From Elymus sibiricus (taxonomy: Eukaryota; Streptophyta; Magnoliopsida; Poales; Poaceae), in assembly GCA_039707655.1 (NCBI GenBank), contig CM077665.1, positions 82,895,954-82,959,953 on the forward strand: a DNA stretch of 64,000 nucleotides, given 5' to 3'. Below are positions 23,168-33,025 of the stretch, piece by piece (the first letter of the stretch is position 1; each line of letters opens with the position of its first letter). The notes below the pieces were generated by a model that saw only the letters and a list, made by a program, of their open reading frames with translations, had not been told where the DNA came from and ran no database searches. Made by a program: the position numbers and the translations under genes.

Positions 23168-24164
23168 TAGACGTCAGGAAAAGCCTATGAATTACTCACT
23201 TGTTATTGAACCATTTGATGTTTGGGGTTTTGATTATATGGGACCTTTTCCAAAGTCTAACGGGTACACTCATATTCTAGTTGCTGTTGATTATGTTACT
23301 AAGTGGGTAGAAGCTATTCCAACTAGTAGTGCTGATCATAACACTTCTATTAAAATGCTTAAAGAAGTTATTTTCCCTAGATTTGGAGTCCCTAGATATT
23401 TAATGACTGATGGTGGTTCACACTTTATTCATGGCGCCTTCCGTAAATTGCTTGCTAAGTATGATGTTAATCATAGAATTGCATCTCCTTATCATCCTCA
23501 GTCTAGTGGTCAAGTAGAATTGAGCAATAGAGAAATTAAATTGATCTTGCAGAAGACTGTTAATAGATCCAGAAAGAATTGGTCTAAGAAACTTGATGAT
23601 GCATTATGGGCTTATAGAACTGCTTACAAAAACCCTATGGGTATGTCTCTGTATAAAATGGTTTATGGTAAAGCATGTCACTTACCTCTAGAACTAGAAC
23701 ATAAATCTTATTGGGCAATTAAAGAGCTCAACTATGATTTCAAACTTGCTGGTGAGAAGAGGTTATTTGACATTAGCTCACTTGATGAATGGAGAACCCA
23801 GGCCTATGAGAATGCCAAGTTGTTTAAAGAAAAAGTTAAGAGATGGCATGATAAAAGGATACAAAAGCGTGAATTCAATGTAGGTGACCATGTCTTGCTA
23901 TACAATTCTCGTTTAAGATTTTTTGCACGAAAACTTCTCTCTAAATGGGAAGGGCCTTACATTATCGAGGAAGTATATCGTTCCGGTGCCATCAAGATCA
24001 ACAACGCTGAAGGCACAAATCCTAAGGTGGTAAACGGGCAAAGAATGAAACATTATATCTCCGGTACTCCCATCAATGTTGAAACCAATATTATCAATAC
24101 CATGACTCCGGAGGAGTACATTAGGGAGACCTACCAGAATGTTTCAGACTCCGAAAAGGAATAG
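23159..24164 (+). pseudogene. pol: Athila integrase catalytic core and C-terminal domain
   Basis: This is the rve-type core. Catalytic residues are visible: Asp in [10 protein letters not shown], Asp in LMTDGGSHF and Glu in [11 protein letters not shown], with the usual spacing. [14 protein letters not shown] and [13 protein letters not shown] follow. The C-terminal part has [15 protein letters not shown] and [15 protein letters not shown], the gypsy integrase tail. It ends at TAG 24162-24164. It is out of frame with the zinc-finger part, so no complete integrase is encoded. Confidence 0.92.
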
Positions 24165-24282
24165 GTATGTGTTTCGGTAAGCAAACCGACTCCAAAACTT
24201 TTCCAATAGCAATTTTTATCCGTTTTGGAATATTTAATAAATTAGGAAAATTTAAAGTAGTCTGAAGAGTGCACGAGGAGGC

Positions 24283-24334
24283 GACAAGCCAGGGGGGCAC
24301 GCCTACCCCCCTGGGCACGCCCCTGTGGCTTGTG
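24283..24334. repeat. Internal copy of the LTR-type hairpin
   Basis: An inverted repeat, gacaagccaggggggc..cctgtggcttgtg, lies 118 bp after the integrase stop. It is nearly identical to the hairpins within the element's LTRs (6787-6838 and 26803-26855). Confidence 0.75.
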
Positions 24335-24491
24335 GCCACCCCGTGTACCCTCCGGACTCCGTTTTCTTGTGGTATACTCCTTTAGGTCGGTAAAAATTCA
24401 TTATATAATCTCCCGAAGGTTTTGACCTTCGTATCACGACAATACCTCCTATTTTCGTTTTGAGCTGTTTCTGCAGCAGATTTAGAGCGAG

Positions 24492-24947
24492 ATGTCTTCG
24501 CAAGAGTCGGTCGGGGAGAGCCGTGCCTCTCACCTGACACCGGGGCCCGGAGGATTTAGAGAAGCCAATCACTTCGGGCAGGCCACGGAGGAAGAGATGG
24601 AGGCCGACTTGAAATGGATGGATGCTATAGAGGAAGACCAAGAAGTTACCTCTCGTCTACAACCTGGAGCCATGTTGGAAGAACTTCAGAGCTCAGCAAT
24701 TCCGAATTCGGTTATCCCTCCCAATACTAAATTTCTTACTTATATCAATATGAAAAAGAGTGTTGCTTCTTCCCCCGCAGCAATGAAACATCCATGGGTT
24801 ATGGGAGCTCTAACCGTCACTGGAAAACTTCGCAAGCAAATAATGGATCTCAGACAGCAGAATAACAAGCTTGAGGAGGAGAATCGCATTCTGAGGGGCA
24901 TTATCGCCAAGAATATAACAGCACTACCTCTGAAGAAAGACAACTAA
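24492..24947 (+). CDS. Extra ORF downstream of integrase, 151 aa, C-terminal coiled coil
   Basis: ATG 24492 to TAA 24947 is open, separate from the pol frame and preceded by 327 bp of non-coding DNA. The protein is acidic in its first half (EEEMEADLKWMDAIEED). It has a clear heptad-rich segment near residues 112-138 (LRKQIMDLRQQNNKLEEENR) and a basic end. No signal peptide or membrane segment is seen, so it does not look like the envelope-like ORF of some Athila elements. It is followed 35 bp later by a polypurine-like tract. The uninterrupted frame in an otherwise broken element is consistent with a short target for mutation. Function unknown. Confidence 0.6.
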   Translation: MSSQESVGESRASHLTPGPGGFREANHFGQATEEEMEADLKWMDAIEEDQEVTSRLQPGAMLEELQSSAIPNSVIPPNTKFLTYINMKKSVASSPAAMKHPWVMGALTVTGKLRKQIMDLRQQNNKLEEENRILRGIIAKNITALPLKKDN

Positions 24948-24982
24948 ACACATGGATATGGGCACTCCCCTTGGCTTTTGCC

Positions 24983-24995
24983 AAGCTTGGGGGAG
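24983..24995 (+). other. Internal polypurine-tract copy
   Basis: The sequence aagcttgggggag is identical to the true tract before the 3' LTR, but lies 1.5 kb upstream of it, just after the extra ORF. Confidence 0.6.
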
Positions 24996-26507
24996 GTGCC
25001 CCAGTATCGTATCACCATCACATCTTTTAATTTTATCGTTTTTCTTAGTTCGATCCTTTTGGTTATATCTTGATCTAGTAGAATAAGGTTTTTAGTGTGA
25101 TCTAGTCTTGAGTTTTGCCTTATGTTCCCCTTATGTAAGCGAGTCTGAGAGTTATATAATAAAAAGTAGTTTTGAGTTGAGGGCTTTGCTTGCTTGCTAT
25201 GATCTTGAGAAAAAAAAGAAATAGAAAGAAGTATAAAATAAAAGCAAAGAGTATATATGATGATCTTATGGGGGGTGATGACTTCACATATAAGAAGTAT
25301 GTCGATTGAAATTTGTTGTGAGTTGAAAAACATAGCGATTGGTCATTGTTGCAATTAAAATTAAGTAATAAAGAAAGAGAGGTTCACATATAAATATATC
25401 ATCTTGGACATCTTTTATGATTGTGAGCACTCATTAAAATATTATATGCTAAGAAGTTGATGTTGGACAAGGAAGACAACATAATGGGTTATGTTTGCTT
25501 ATTTCCGAATAGAAGTTATATGGTTATAGATCCTTTAACATGTGATGCTTGCTTCCACCCCATATCAGCCAAAACTTCTGCACCAAGTAGAGATACTACT
25601 TGTGCATCCAAATACCCTTAACCCAGTTTTGCCATGAGAGTCCACCATACCAACCTATGGATTGAGTAAGATCCTTTAAGTAAGTTGTCATCGGTGCAAG
25701 CAATAAAAATTGCTCTCTAAATATGTATGATCTATTAGTGTGAGGAAAATAAACTTTATACGAACTTGTGATATGGAAGAAATAAAACCGACAGACTGCA
25801 TAGTAAAGTTCTTTATCACAAGGGGCAATATAAAGTGACGTTCTTTTGCATTAAATGATTGCGCATCCAACTATAAAAGCGCATGACAACCTCTGCTTCC
25901 CTCTGCGAAGGGCCTATCTGTTACTTTTACTTTCTAGTACTTACCTTTATGCAAGAGTCGTGGTGATCTTCACCACTTCCTTTATTTCGCCTTTCTCTCT
26001 TGGCAAGCGTCATGTGTTGGGGAATGATCTAGACACATATATCCACTCGGATGTGGGTGATCATGGGTTATTTCTGTTGACATTACCCTTGAGGTAAATA
26101 GTTGGGAGGCAAAACTATAAGCCCCTATCTTTCTCTGTGTCTGATTGAAGCTTTGACCTCATAGGTACCGCGTGAGTGTTAGCAATTATAAAAGACTAAA
26201 AGATGATTGAGTATGTGGATTTGCTTCACAAGCTCTTATATTGACTCTTTCCGACGTTATGATAAATTGGAATTGCTTCAATGACTAAGATCATAGTTTG
26301 TTGGTTCTCAATAGAGTTCTTGATTCATACTTTACCTTGTGAATGAATTGTTACTTTAGCATAAGAAATTATATGTCAATATATGTTGTTGTTCTAAAGA
26401 TGACCATGATGCCTTCATGTCCGTATTTTATTTTATCGACACCTCTATCTCTAAACATGTGGACATATTTATCGATTTCGGCTTTCGCTTGAGGACAAGC
26501 GAGGTCT
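24996..26507 (+). other. Athila 3' untranslated internal region
   Basis: About 1.5 kb between the extra ORF and the polypurine tract, with no long ORF. Its order of motifs parallels, on the other strand, the internal region of element N next to its 3' LTR (33030-34450), for example gaagggcctatc..aagcgtcatgtgttggggaatgatctagac. Confidence 0.7.
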
Positions 26508-26521
26508 AAGCTTGGGGGAGT
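26508..26521 (+). other. Polypurine tract of the Athila element
   Basis: The sequence aagcttgggggagt lies immediately before the 3' LTR start tgatacgtcc. It is the expected primer for plus-strand synthesis. Confidence 0.85.
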
Positions 26522-28046
26522 TGATACGTCCATTTTGCATCATGCTTTTATATTGATATTTATTGCATTATGGGCTGTTATTACACATTATGGTACAATA
26601 CTTATGCCTTTTCTCTCTTATTTTACAAGGTTTACATGAAGAGGGAGAATGCCGGCAGCTGGAATTCTGGACTGGAAAAGGAGCAAATATGAGAGACCTA
26701 TTCTGCACAACTCCAAAAGTCCTGAAAAGTTACGGAGAATTATTTTGGAATATATAAAAAATATTGGGAGAAAGAAATACCAGAGGGGACCCACCAGGAG
26801 GTCACAAGCCAGGGGGGCGCGCCCTACCCCCCTGGGCGCGCCCCTGTGGCTTGTGGGCCCCCTAGCAGGCCTCCGGTGCCCATCTTCTGCTATATGGAGG
26901 GTTTTGATCTGAAAAAAATCAGAAGAGAGCTTTAGGGACGAAGCACCGCCGTCTCGAGGCGGAACTTGGGCAGAACCAATCTAGGGCTCCGGCAGAGCTG
27001 TTCTGCCGGGGAAACTTCCCTCCCGGAGGGGGAAATCGAAGCCATCGTCATCACCAACGATCCTCTCGTCGAGAGGGGGTCAATCTCCACCAACATCTTC
27101 ACCAGCACCATCTCCTCTCCAAACCCTAGTTCATCTCTTGTATCCGATCTTTGTCTCAAAACCTCAGATTGGTACCTGTGGGTTGCTAGTAGTGTGGATT
27201 ACTCCCTGTAGTTGATGCTAGTTGGTTTACTTGGTGGAAGATCTTATGTTCAGATCCTTAATGATAATTAATACTCCTCTGATTATGAACATGAATATGC
27301 TTGGTGAGTAGTTACGTTTGTTCCTGAGGACATGGGATAAGTCTTGTTATAAGTAATCATGTGAATTTGGTATTCGTTCGATATTTTGATGAGATGTATG
27401 TTGTCTCTCCTCTAGTGGTGTTATGTGAACGTCGACTACCTGACACTTCACCATTATTTGGGCCTAGGGTAAGGCACTGGGAAGTAATAAGTAGATGATG
27501 GGTTGCTAGAGTGACAGAAGCTTAAACCCTAGTTTATGCGTTGCTTCGTAAGGGGCTGATTTGGATCCATATGTTTCATGCTATGGTTAGATTTATCTTA
27601 ATTCTTCTTTCGTAGTTGCGGATGCTTGCGAGAGAGGTTAATCATAAGTGGGAGGCTTGTCCAAGTAAGGACAGCACCCAAGCACCGGTCCACCCACATA
27701 TCAAATTATCAAAGTAACGAATGCGAATCATATGAGCATGATGAAAACTAGCTTGACAGAAATTCCCATGTGTCCTCGGGAGCGCTTTGCTTTATATAAG
27801 ACTTTGTCCAGGCTTGTCCTTTGCTACAAAAAGGATTGGGCCACCTTGCTGCACCTTTGCTACATTTGTTACTTGCTATCCGTTACGAATTATCTTATCA
27901 CAAAACTATCTGTTACCGATAATTTCAGTGCTTGCAGAGAATACCTTACTGAAAACCGCTTGTCATTTCCTTCTGCTCCTCGTTGGGTTCGACACTCTTA
28001 CTTATCGAAAGGACTATGATAGATCCCCTATACTTGTGGGTCATCA
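26522..28046 (+). repeat. 3' LTR of the Athila element
   Basis: This 1,525-bp copy of the 5' LTR ends gggtcatca, followed by the duplication aggta at 28047-28051. It differs from the 5' LTR at about 38 sites and a few 1-bp indels by hand count. Confidence 0.95.
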
Positions 28047-30470
28047 AGGTACTCCATGCAGTCCTCGGCAAAATGTCCTCGGTATTTCGCATTTATATGC
28101 ATTGATTTCGAGTTGTGTCTTTGGTCTATAGCTGGATTGCCCGACTCCTGTGCTTACCCCTTACGTTTCCGCTTTGTTCGGCTAAGGGCTAAAGGGAGAA
28201 CCACTGCGATTGTCACTTCTGGTTTAACTGGTTAAGTGCCTCAGTTGGAGAAAGCCGAAAGCCGACTGTCACAACAAGCGTAAATCGGTCAGCGAACCGC
28301 GGGCGGTGTTCAACCAAATATAGCCGATCAAGGTTATCTGAGTAAAACGAAGGGCCTCTCTTTCTTGAAAATGCCAAGTTGTGGGTGGTTCGACCTCGAA
28401 TAATCCGAGGAGTCAACGTATACCGGGGGCTATTAAGTTGCCCCCAAACATATGCTCCTATGACTAAGTGAAAGTTATAAAGCCTGAATATCTGATTGCC
28501 TCATTTCCACTAAACACAACCGCCTCCGGGCACCGAGATGTCGGCTAAGGGTTGTCTTGTTTGTACGGAAACACCCTTCGTAGCATCTACAAAGGGGTGG
28601 AAGCCGACGATAGGCCACTTTCAGATTATAAACAGTCACAGCGGAGTCAAAATAAACTATACCGAGGGTTCCTTGTGGCACCTCGGCATAGATACATCGA
28701 GATTCCTGGAGAGCCCAACATATCATCAGCGTTTATATTTAATATACGAAAGATGGCTTCCGTAGTGATCGTTATAAAGCCATAGATATGCATCAATTTG
28801 AGTTAAGATTTTGGCCAAGTTGGGTTGCCTAGCTCCTGTGCTTACCCCCTACGTTCACGATTGTTTGGCTAGGGGGTAAAGGGGGCACCTCTTTGATTGT
28901 TACTTCCGGGTCATCCGGGTTAGTACCTCAGACTGGGTCAAGCCGACAGCTAGCCATCTTAAGAATATAATTGGTCGGCAATGACGGAAGTGAAAATTTC
29001 GGTTCATTAAAGACCGTAGAGTTCGGGAACAATCCTCAATATTGTCCTCCCACATTGATCGGAGTTGAGGTTTCACGATCATGGTCAACTTGATATCCTG
29101 GGAAAAGGAACTTATAAATGAAATATTTTTCCCAGAAGATGTTTCTTACATAGTAATTTAACATATCTCTCCGCGTACCTTTGTTTATAAAACCGTATGG
29201 CCGGATTGCCTTGTTTGCCGTAAATATTTGCCCTTATAAAGGCTTTATAAAGTAGGACAAACACTCCTCGGCTACTAGCCGAGGAGGTTGAAGCCGATGG
29301 TCGGTCAACAAAGTCGTGTACAATGCAGATTCAAGCATTAATGATGTAAAGTACTTAGATACATAGAATCATTCCTAATAAATTAGGTCAAACGTAACAA
29401 AGTTTGTGTCAAACAAATATCGATCCTTAATTCGACCACCCGTGCCCAAATTAAGGCTCGGGGCTACTGCATTGACGATTCAATGCAGAAAATTTAAGTG
29501 CAAAACAGTTTCCTACGAGATTACGATCCTCGGGTTGGTCAGCCGCATCCAACCTGAGTCTCGGGGGCTACTGCACAACGCATTTTAATTCCTAAAGTAT
29601 GCTGCCGAGCAAGGAATTGATCCTCAGGCCGATTTCGCGAATCGACCCGAGTCTCAGGGGCTACTGGGATTAGTGGTTTTATTTTATCCTTTAGGTGCAT
29701 CCCGGGTTTTGGACTGACACGCACCTTGAGGGCTACTGGCTATATATCTCGGCAGAGAATAAATTGCACCAATCAAAAAATCAGCCCACGGTCTGGGTGG
29801 TGCACCACCTCAGAAGCAGTCTGGCATAAAGCTCGGGCGCAAGTGGCTGGCTGCATAGAGGGCATTTCCGCCATTAAGCTCGGCTGAATTCCTTCAATTT
29901 TTTAAAGACCGAGGTAATCTATGACACCTCGGACGCTCATCATCGTTGGAGCTCGGATGAAGTCCGACGTTGGAGTTCGGAAGCAGTTCGGCATAAAGCT
30001 CAAGATCGGAGACACCTCGAAAGCAGTCCGGCATAAAGCTCGGATGCGAATGGCTGGCTCCATAAAAGACTATTTCCGGCATTAAACTCGGATAAACTCC
30101 TTCAACTTTTTCAAGACCGAGTTAATCTATGAAACCTCGGATGCAGTTCAGCGTTGGAGCTCGGATGCAAAAAGACACCTCGGATGCCGTTCGGCTTTGG
30201 AGTTCGGACGCAAGAGGGCACCGCCGCACAGGAAACACTTCAAACCCGAGGTGTGGCGTAAAAAATAATAAGGCATTGATAAAGGCCAAGAAATTAAAGG
30301 GGCTCCTCGGATGCCCGACATGTGAACTCTTCGGATACACCTCGGCGATCCTCAAGATCAGAGATGGCAAGATTTGTTGAACCAGTTTTCAAGACCGACG
30401 ACTGAAAACGAAGAACAGTTCGGAAGAACCAAGGAGCGTCCCCAACTTGAAGACCGATTCAAGGGGCTAC
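28047..30470 (+). mobile_element. Internal 3' region of gypsy element X, rich in degenerate tandem repeats
   Basis: Non-coding. A unit beginning cctgtgctta cccc..tacgtt occurs near 28150 and 28838 (about 690 bp apart), with a more distant relative near 29205. At 29530-29665 a gagtctcgggggctactg motif is duplicated, and at 29925-30215 an agctcggatg..cagttcggcataaagctc motif repeats every 60-90 bp. Repeat arrays between pol and the 3' LTR are common in grass Tat-like elements. The region ends at a polypurine-like aaggggctac before the LTR. Confidence 0.65.
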
Positions 30471-30963
30471 TGATGGTGTCCTGGACTAGGGGGTACTCAC
30501 CATGTCGTCTCTCGACCAGTGGGTCGGGCCGAGGACCCCCAGGGCGGTTCACTAATGGGCCAGTTCGGACAGCCCATGATGCATACAAGGAAGATTCAAC
30601 AAGACTTGATGATCAAGACAAGGACTCCTCTCCACCGACGTAGCCGACTAGGACTCTTGTTATCCTAGGCCTCTGGTGTGTTATATAAGCCGAGGCCGGG
30701 CTAGTCATTAGGGACAATCAGATCATCAGAGATTACAATCATAGCTCTTAGGGTTTAGACCACTACATACGATCTCGAGGTAGATCAACTCTGTACTTGA
30801 TACCCCATCATCGATACAAAACAAAGCAGGACATAGGGTTTTACCTCCATTAAGAGGGCCCGAACCTAGGTCAATATCGTGTCCCTTGTCTCCTGTTACC
30901 CATCGATCAAAGATCCACAGTTCGGGACCCCCTACCCGAGATCCGCCGGTTTTGACACCGACA
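30471..30963 (+). repeat. 3' LTR of gypsy element X
   Basis: It starts tgatggtgtcctggac and ends ttttgacaccgaca. The terminal tgatggtgtc/gacaccgaca is an imperfect inverted pair. The TATA box is at 30682-30688, and the cccgaacctaggt U5 motif is near 30859. The outer flank gtcac (30964-30968) would be one copy of its target duplication; the other copy is not in the window. Confidence 0.85.
30682..30688 (+). promoter_or_regulatory. TATA box of the element X LTR
   Basis: The sequence tatataa, in the context gtgttatataagccgagg, lies about 210 bp into the LTR. Confidence 0.65.
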
Positions 30964-31194
30964 GTCACCTCGGAAGTCGGTTGGAGCTCTACTTCGGGCG
31001 CAAGGAAGCTTATATCCGGAAAAAAATCGTGTTAAAATCTCAGCGCAATCAGAGTTACGGATATCTGGGAATATAATAAACGGTTTTCGGCCATAAAACT
31101 AGAACGCGAAACAGAAGAGAACAGAGAGGTAGATTCAATCTCGGAGGGGCTCGTGCCCCTCCGCCGCCATGGAGGCCATGAACCAGAGGGGGAA
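30964..31194. other. Short repeat-derived fragment between elements X and H
   Basis: It contains ggaggggctcgtgcccctcc, a palindrome, and cgccatggaggccatg. It resembles LTR leader sequence of other grass gypsy elements and is probably a remnant into which H inserted. No gene. Confidence 0.4.
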
Positions 31195-31384
31195 TGATAC
31201 GTCTCCAACGTATCTACTTTTCCTCACTCTTTTGCCCTTGTTTTGGACTCTAATTTGCATGATTTGAATGGAACTAACCCGGACTGACGCTGTTTTCAGC
31301 AGAACTGCCAAGGTGTTGTTTTTTGTGAAGAAATAAAAGTTCTCGGAATGGAACGAAACTTTCTGGAGTTTTTTTTTGGAAAAT

Positions 31385-33011
31385 TGATGCCTACTATGCA
31401 ACCTTCTTCTTGTAGACTCGTGTTGGGCCTCCAAGCGCAGAGTTTTGTAGGACAGTAGCAAATTTCCCTCAAGTGGATGGCCTAAGGTTTATCAATCCGT
31501 GGGAGGCGTAGGATGAAGATGGTCTCTCTCAAACAACCCTGCAACCAAATAACAAAGAGTCTCTTGTGTCCCCAACACACCCAATACAATGGTAAATTGT
31601 ATAGGTGCACTAGTTCGGCGAAGAGATGGTGATACAAGTGTAATATGGATGGTAGATATAGGTTTTTGTAATCTGAAAATATAAAAACAGCAAGGTAACT
31701 AATGATAAAAGTGAGCACAAACGGTATTGCAATGCTTAGAAACAAGGCCTAGGGTTCATACTTTCACTAGTGCAAGTTCTCTCAACAATACTGACATAGT
31801 TGAATCATATGTAAATCCCTCACGTGCGACAAAGAGTTCACTCCAAAGTCACAAATAGCGGAGAACAAACAAAGAAATTATTGTAGGGTACGAAACCACC
31901 TCAAAATTATCTTTTCCGATCAATCTTATGAGCCATCCCTATAAGTGTCACGAACAGCCCTAGAGTTCGTACTAAAATAACACCTTAAGATACACATCAA
32001 CCAAAACCCTAATGTCACCTAGATACTCCAATGTCACCACGAGTACCCATGGGCTTGATTATACGATATGCATCACACAATTTCAGATTCATCATGTTCA
32101 ATCCAACACAAAGAACTTCAAAGAGTGCCCCAAAGTTTCTACCGGAGAGTCAAGACGAAAACGTGTGCCAACCCCTATGCATAGATTCCCAAGGTCACGG
32201 AACCCGCAAGTTGATCACCAAAACATACATCAAGTGGATCAATAGAACATCCCATTGTCACCACAGATATCCCATCGCAAGACATACATCAAGTGTTCTC
32301 AAATCCTTAAAGACTCAATCCGATAAGAAAACTTCAAAGGGAAAACTCAATTCATCACAAGAAGATAGAGAGGGGAAAACTCCATATGATTCATCTATAT
32401 TAATAAAGCTCGCGGTACATCAAGATCGTGTCATCTCAAGAACACGAGAGAGAGAGAGATCAAACACATAGCTACTGGTACATACCCTCAGCCCCGAGGG
32501 TGAACTACTCCCTCCTTGTCATGGAGACCGCCGGGATGATGAAGATGGCCTCCGATGATGGTTTCCCCCTCCGGCAGGGTGCCGGAACGGGCTCCCGATT
32601 GGTTTTTCGTGGCTACAGGGGAAAACTCCCGATTTAGGTTTCTTTCTGGGGGTTACGGGATTTATAGGAGTACTTGGCATTGGAATCAAGTCAGGGGGAC
32701 TCCCGAGGGGCCCACAAGCCAGGGGGCGCGCCCTAGGGGGGGGGGCGCCCCTTAGGCTTGCGGCTGCCTCGGGACTCCCCTCCGGTATCTTTTTGCACCA
32801 GTATTTTTTATATTTTCCAAAAATATTCTCCGTAAATTTTTAGCCCATTCCAAGAACTTTTATTTCTGCACAAAAAATGACACCATGGTAGTTCTGCTGA
32901 AAACAGCGTCAGTCCGGGTTAGTTCTAATAAAATCATACCAAAATCATATAAAATTATTGAAAACATGGCATGAATACTTCATAAATTATAGATACGTTG
33001 GAGACGTATCA
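31385..33011 (-). repeat. 3' LTR of element N
   Basis: A 1,627-bp copy of 37967-39589. Relative to that copy it lacks 12 bp near 32618 (ggctacagggg..) and carries an 11-bp extra caaaatcatac near 32940. Confidence 0.95.
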
Positions 33012-33025
33012 GCATCCCCAAGCTT
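33012..33025 (-). other. Polypurine tract of element N
   Basis: On the minus strand it reads aagcttggggatgc, directly abutting the 3' LTR start TGATACGTC. Confidence 0.85.

Larger units (their letters stand above)
6506..28046 (+). mobile_element. Complete Athila-type Ty3/gypsy retrotransposon carrying two nested CACTA elements
   Basis: Two LTRs (6506-8027 and 26522-28046) begin tgatacgtcc and end gggtcatca, flanked by the 5-bp duplication aggta. The primer site is complementary to tRNA-Asp, and a polypurine tract precedes the 3' LTR. Gene order is gag, protease, RT, RNase H, integrase, in one frame apart from lesions. The D-x-GAS protease motif, FMDD polymerase motif and tRNA-Asp primer site fit the Athila lineage. 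Without the CACTA insertions it is about 10.25 kb. A hand count gives about 38 substitutions between the LTRs (roughly 2.5%). Stops at 8605, 9847 and 11374 and a frameshift near 23160 make it non-functional. Confidence 0.95.
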
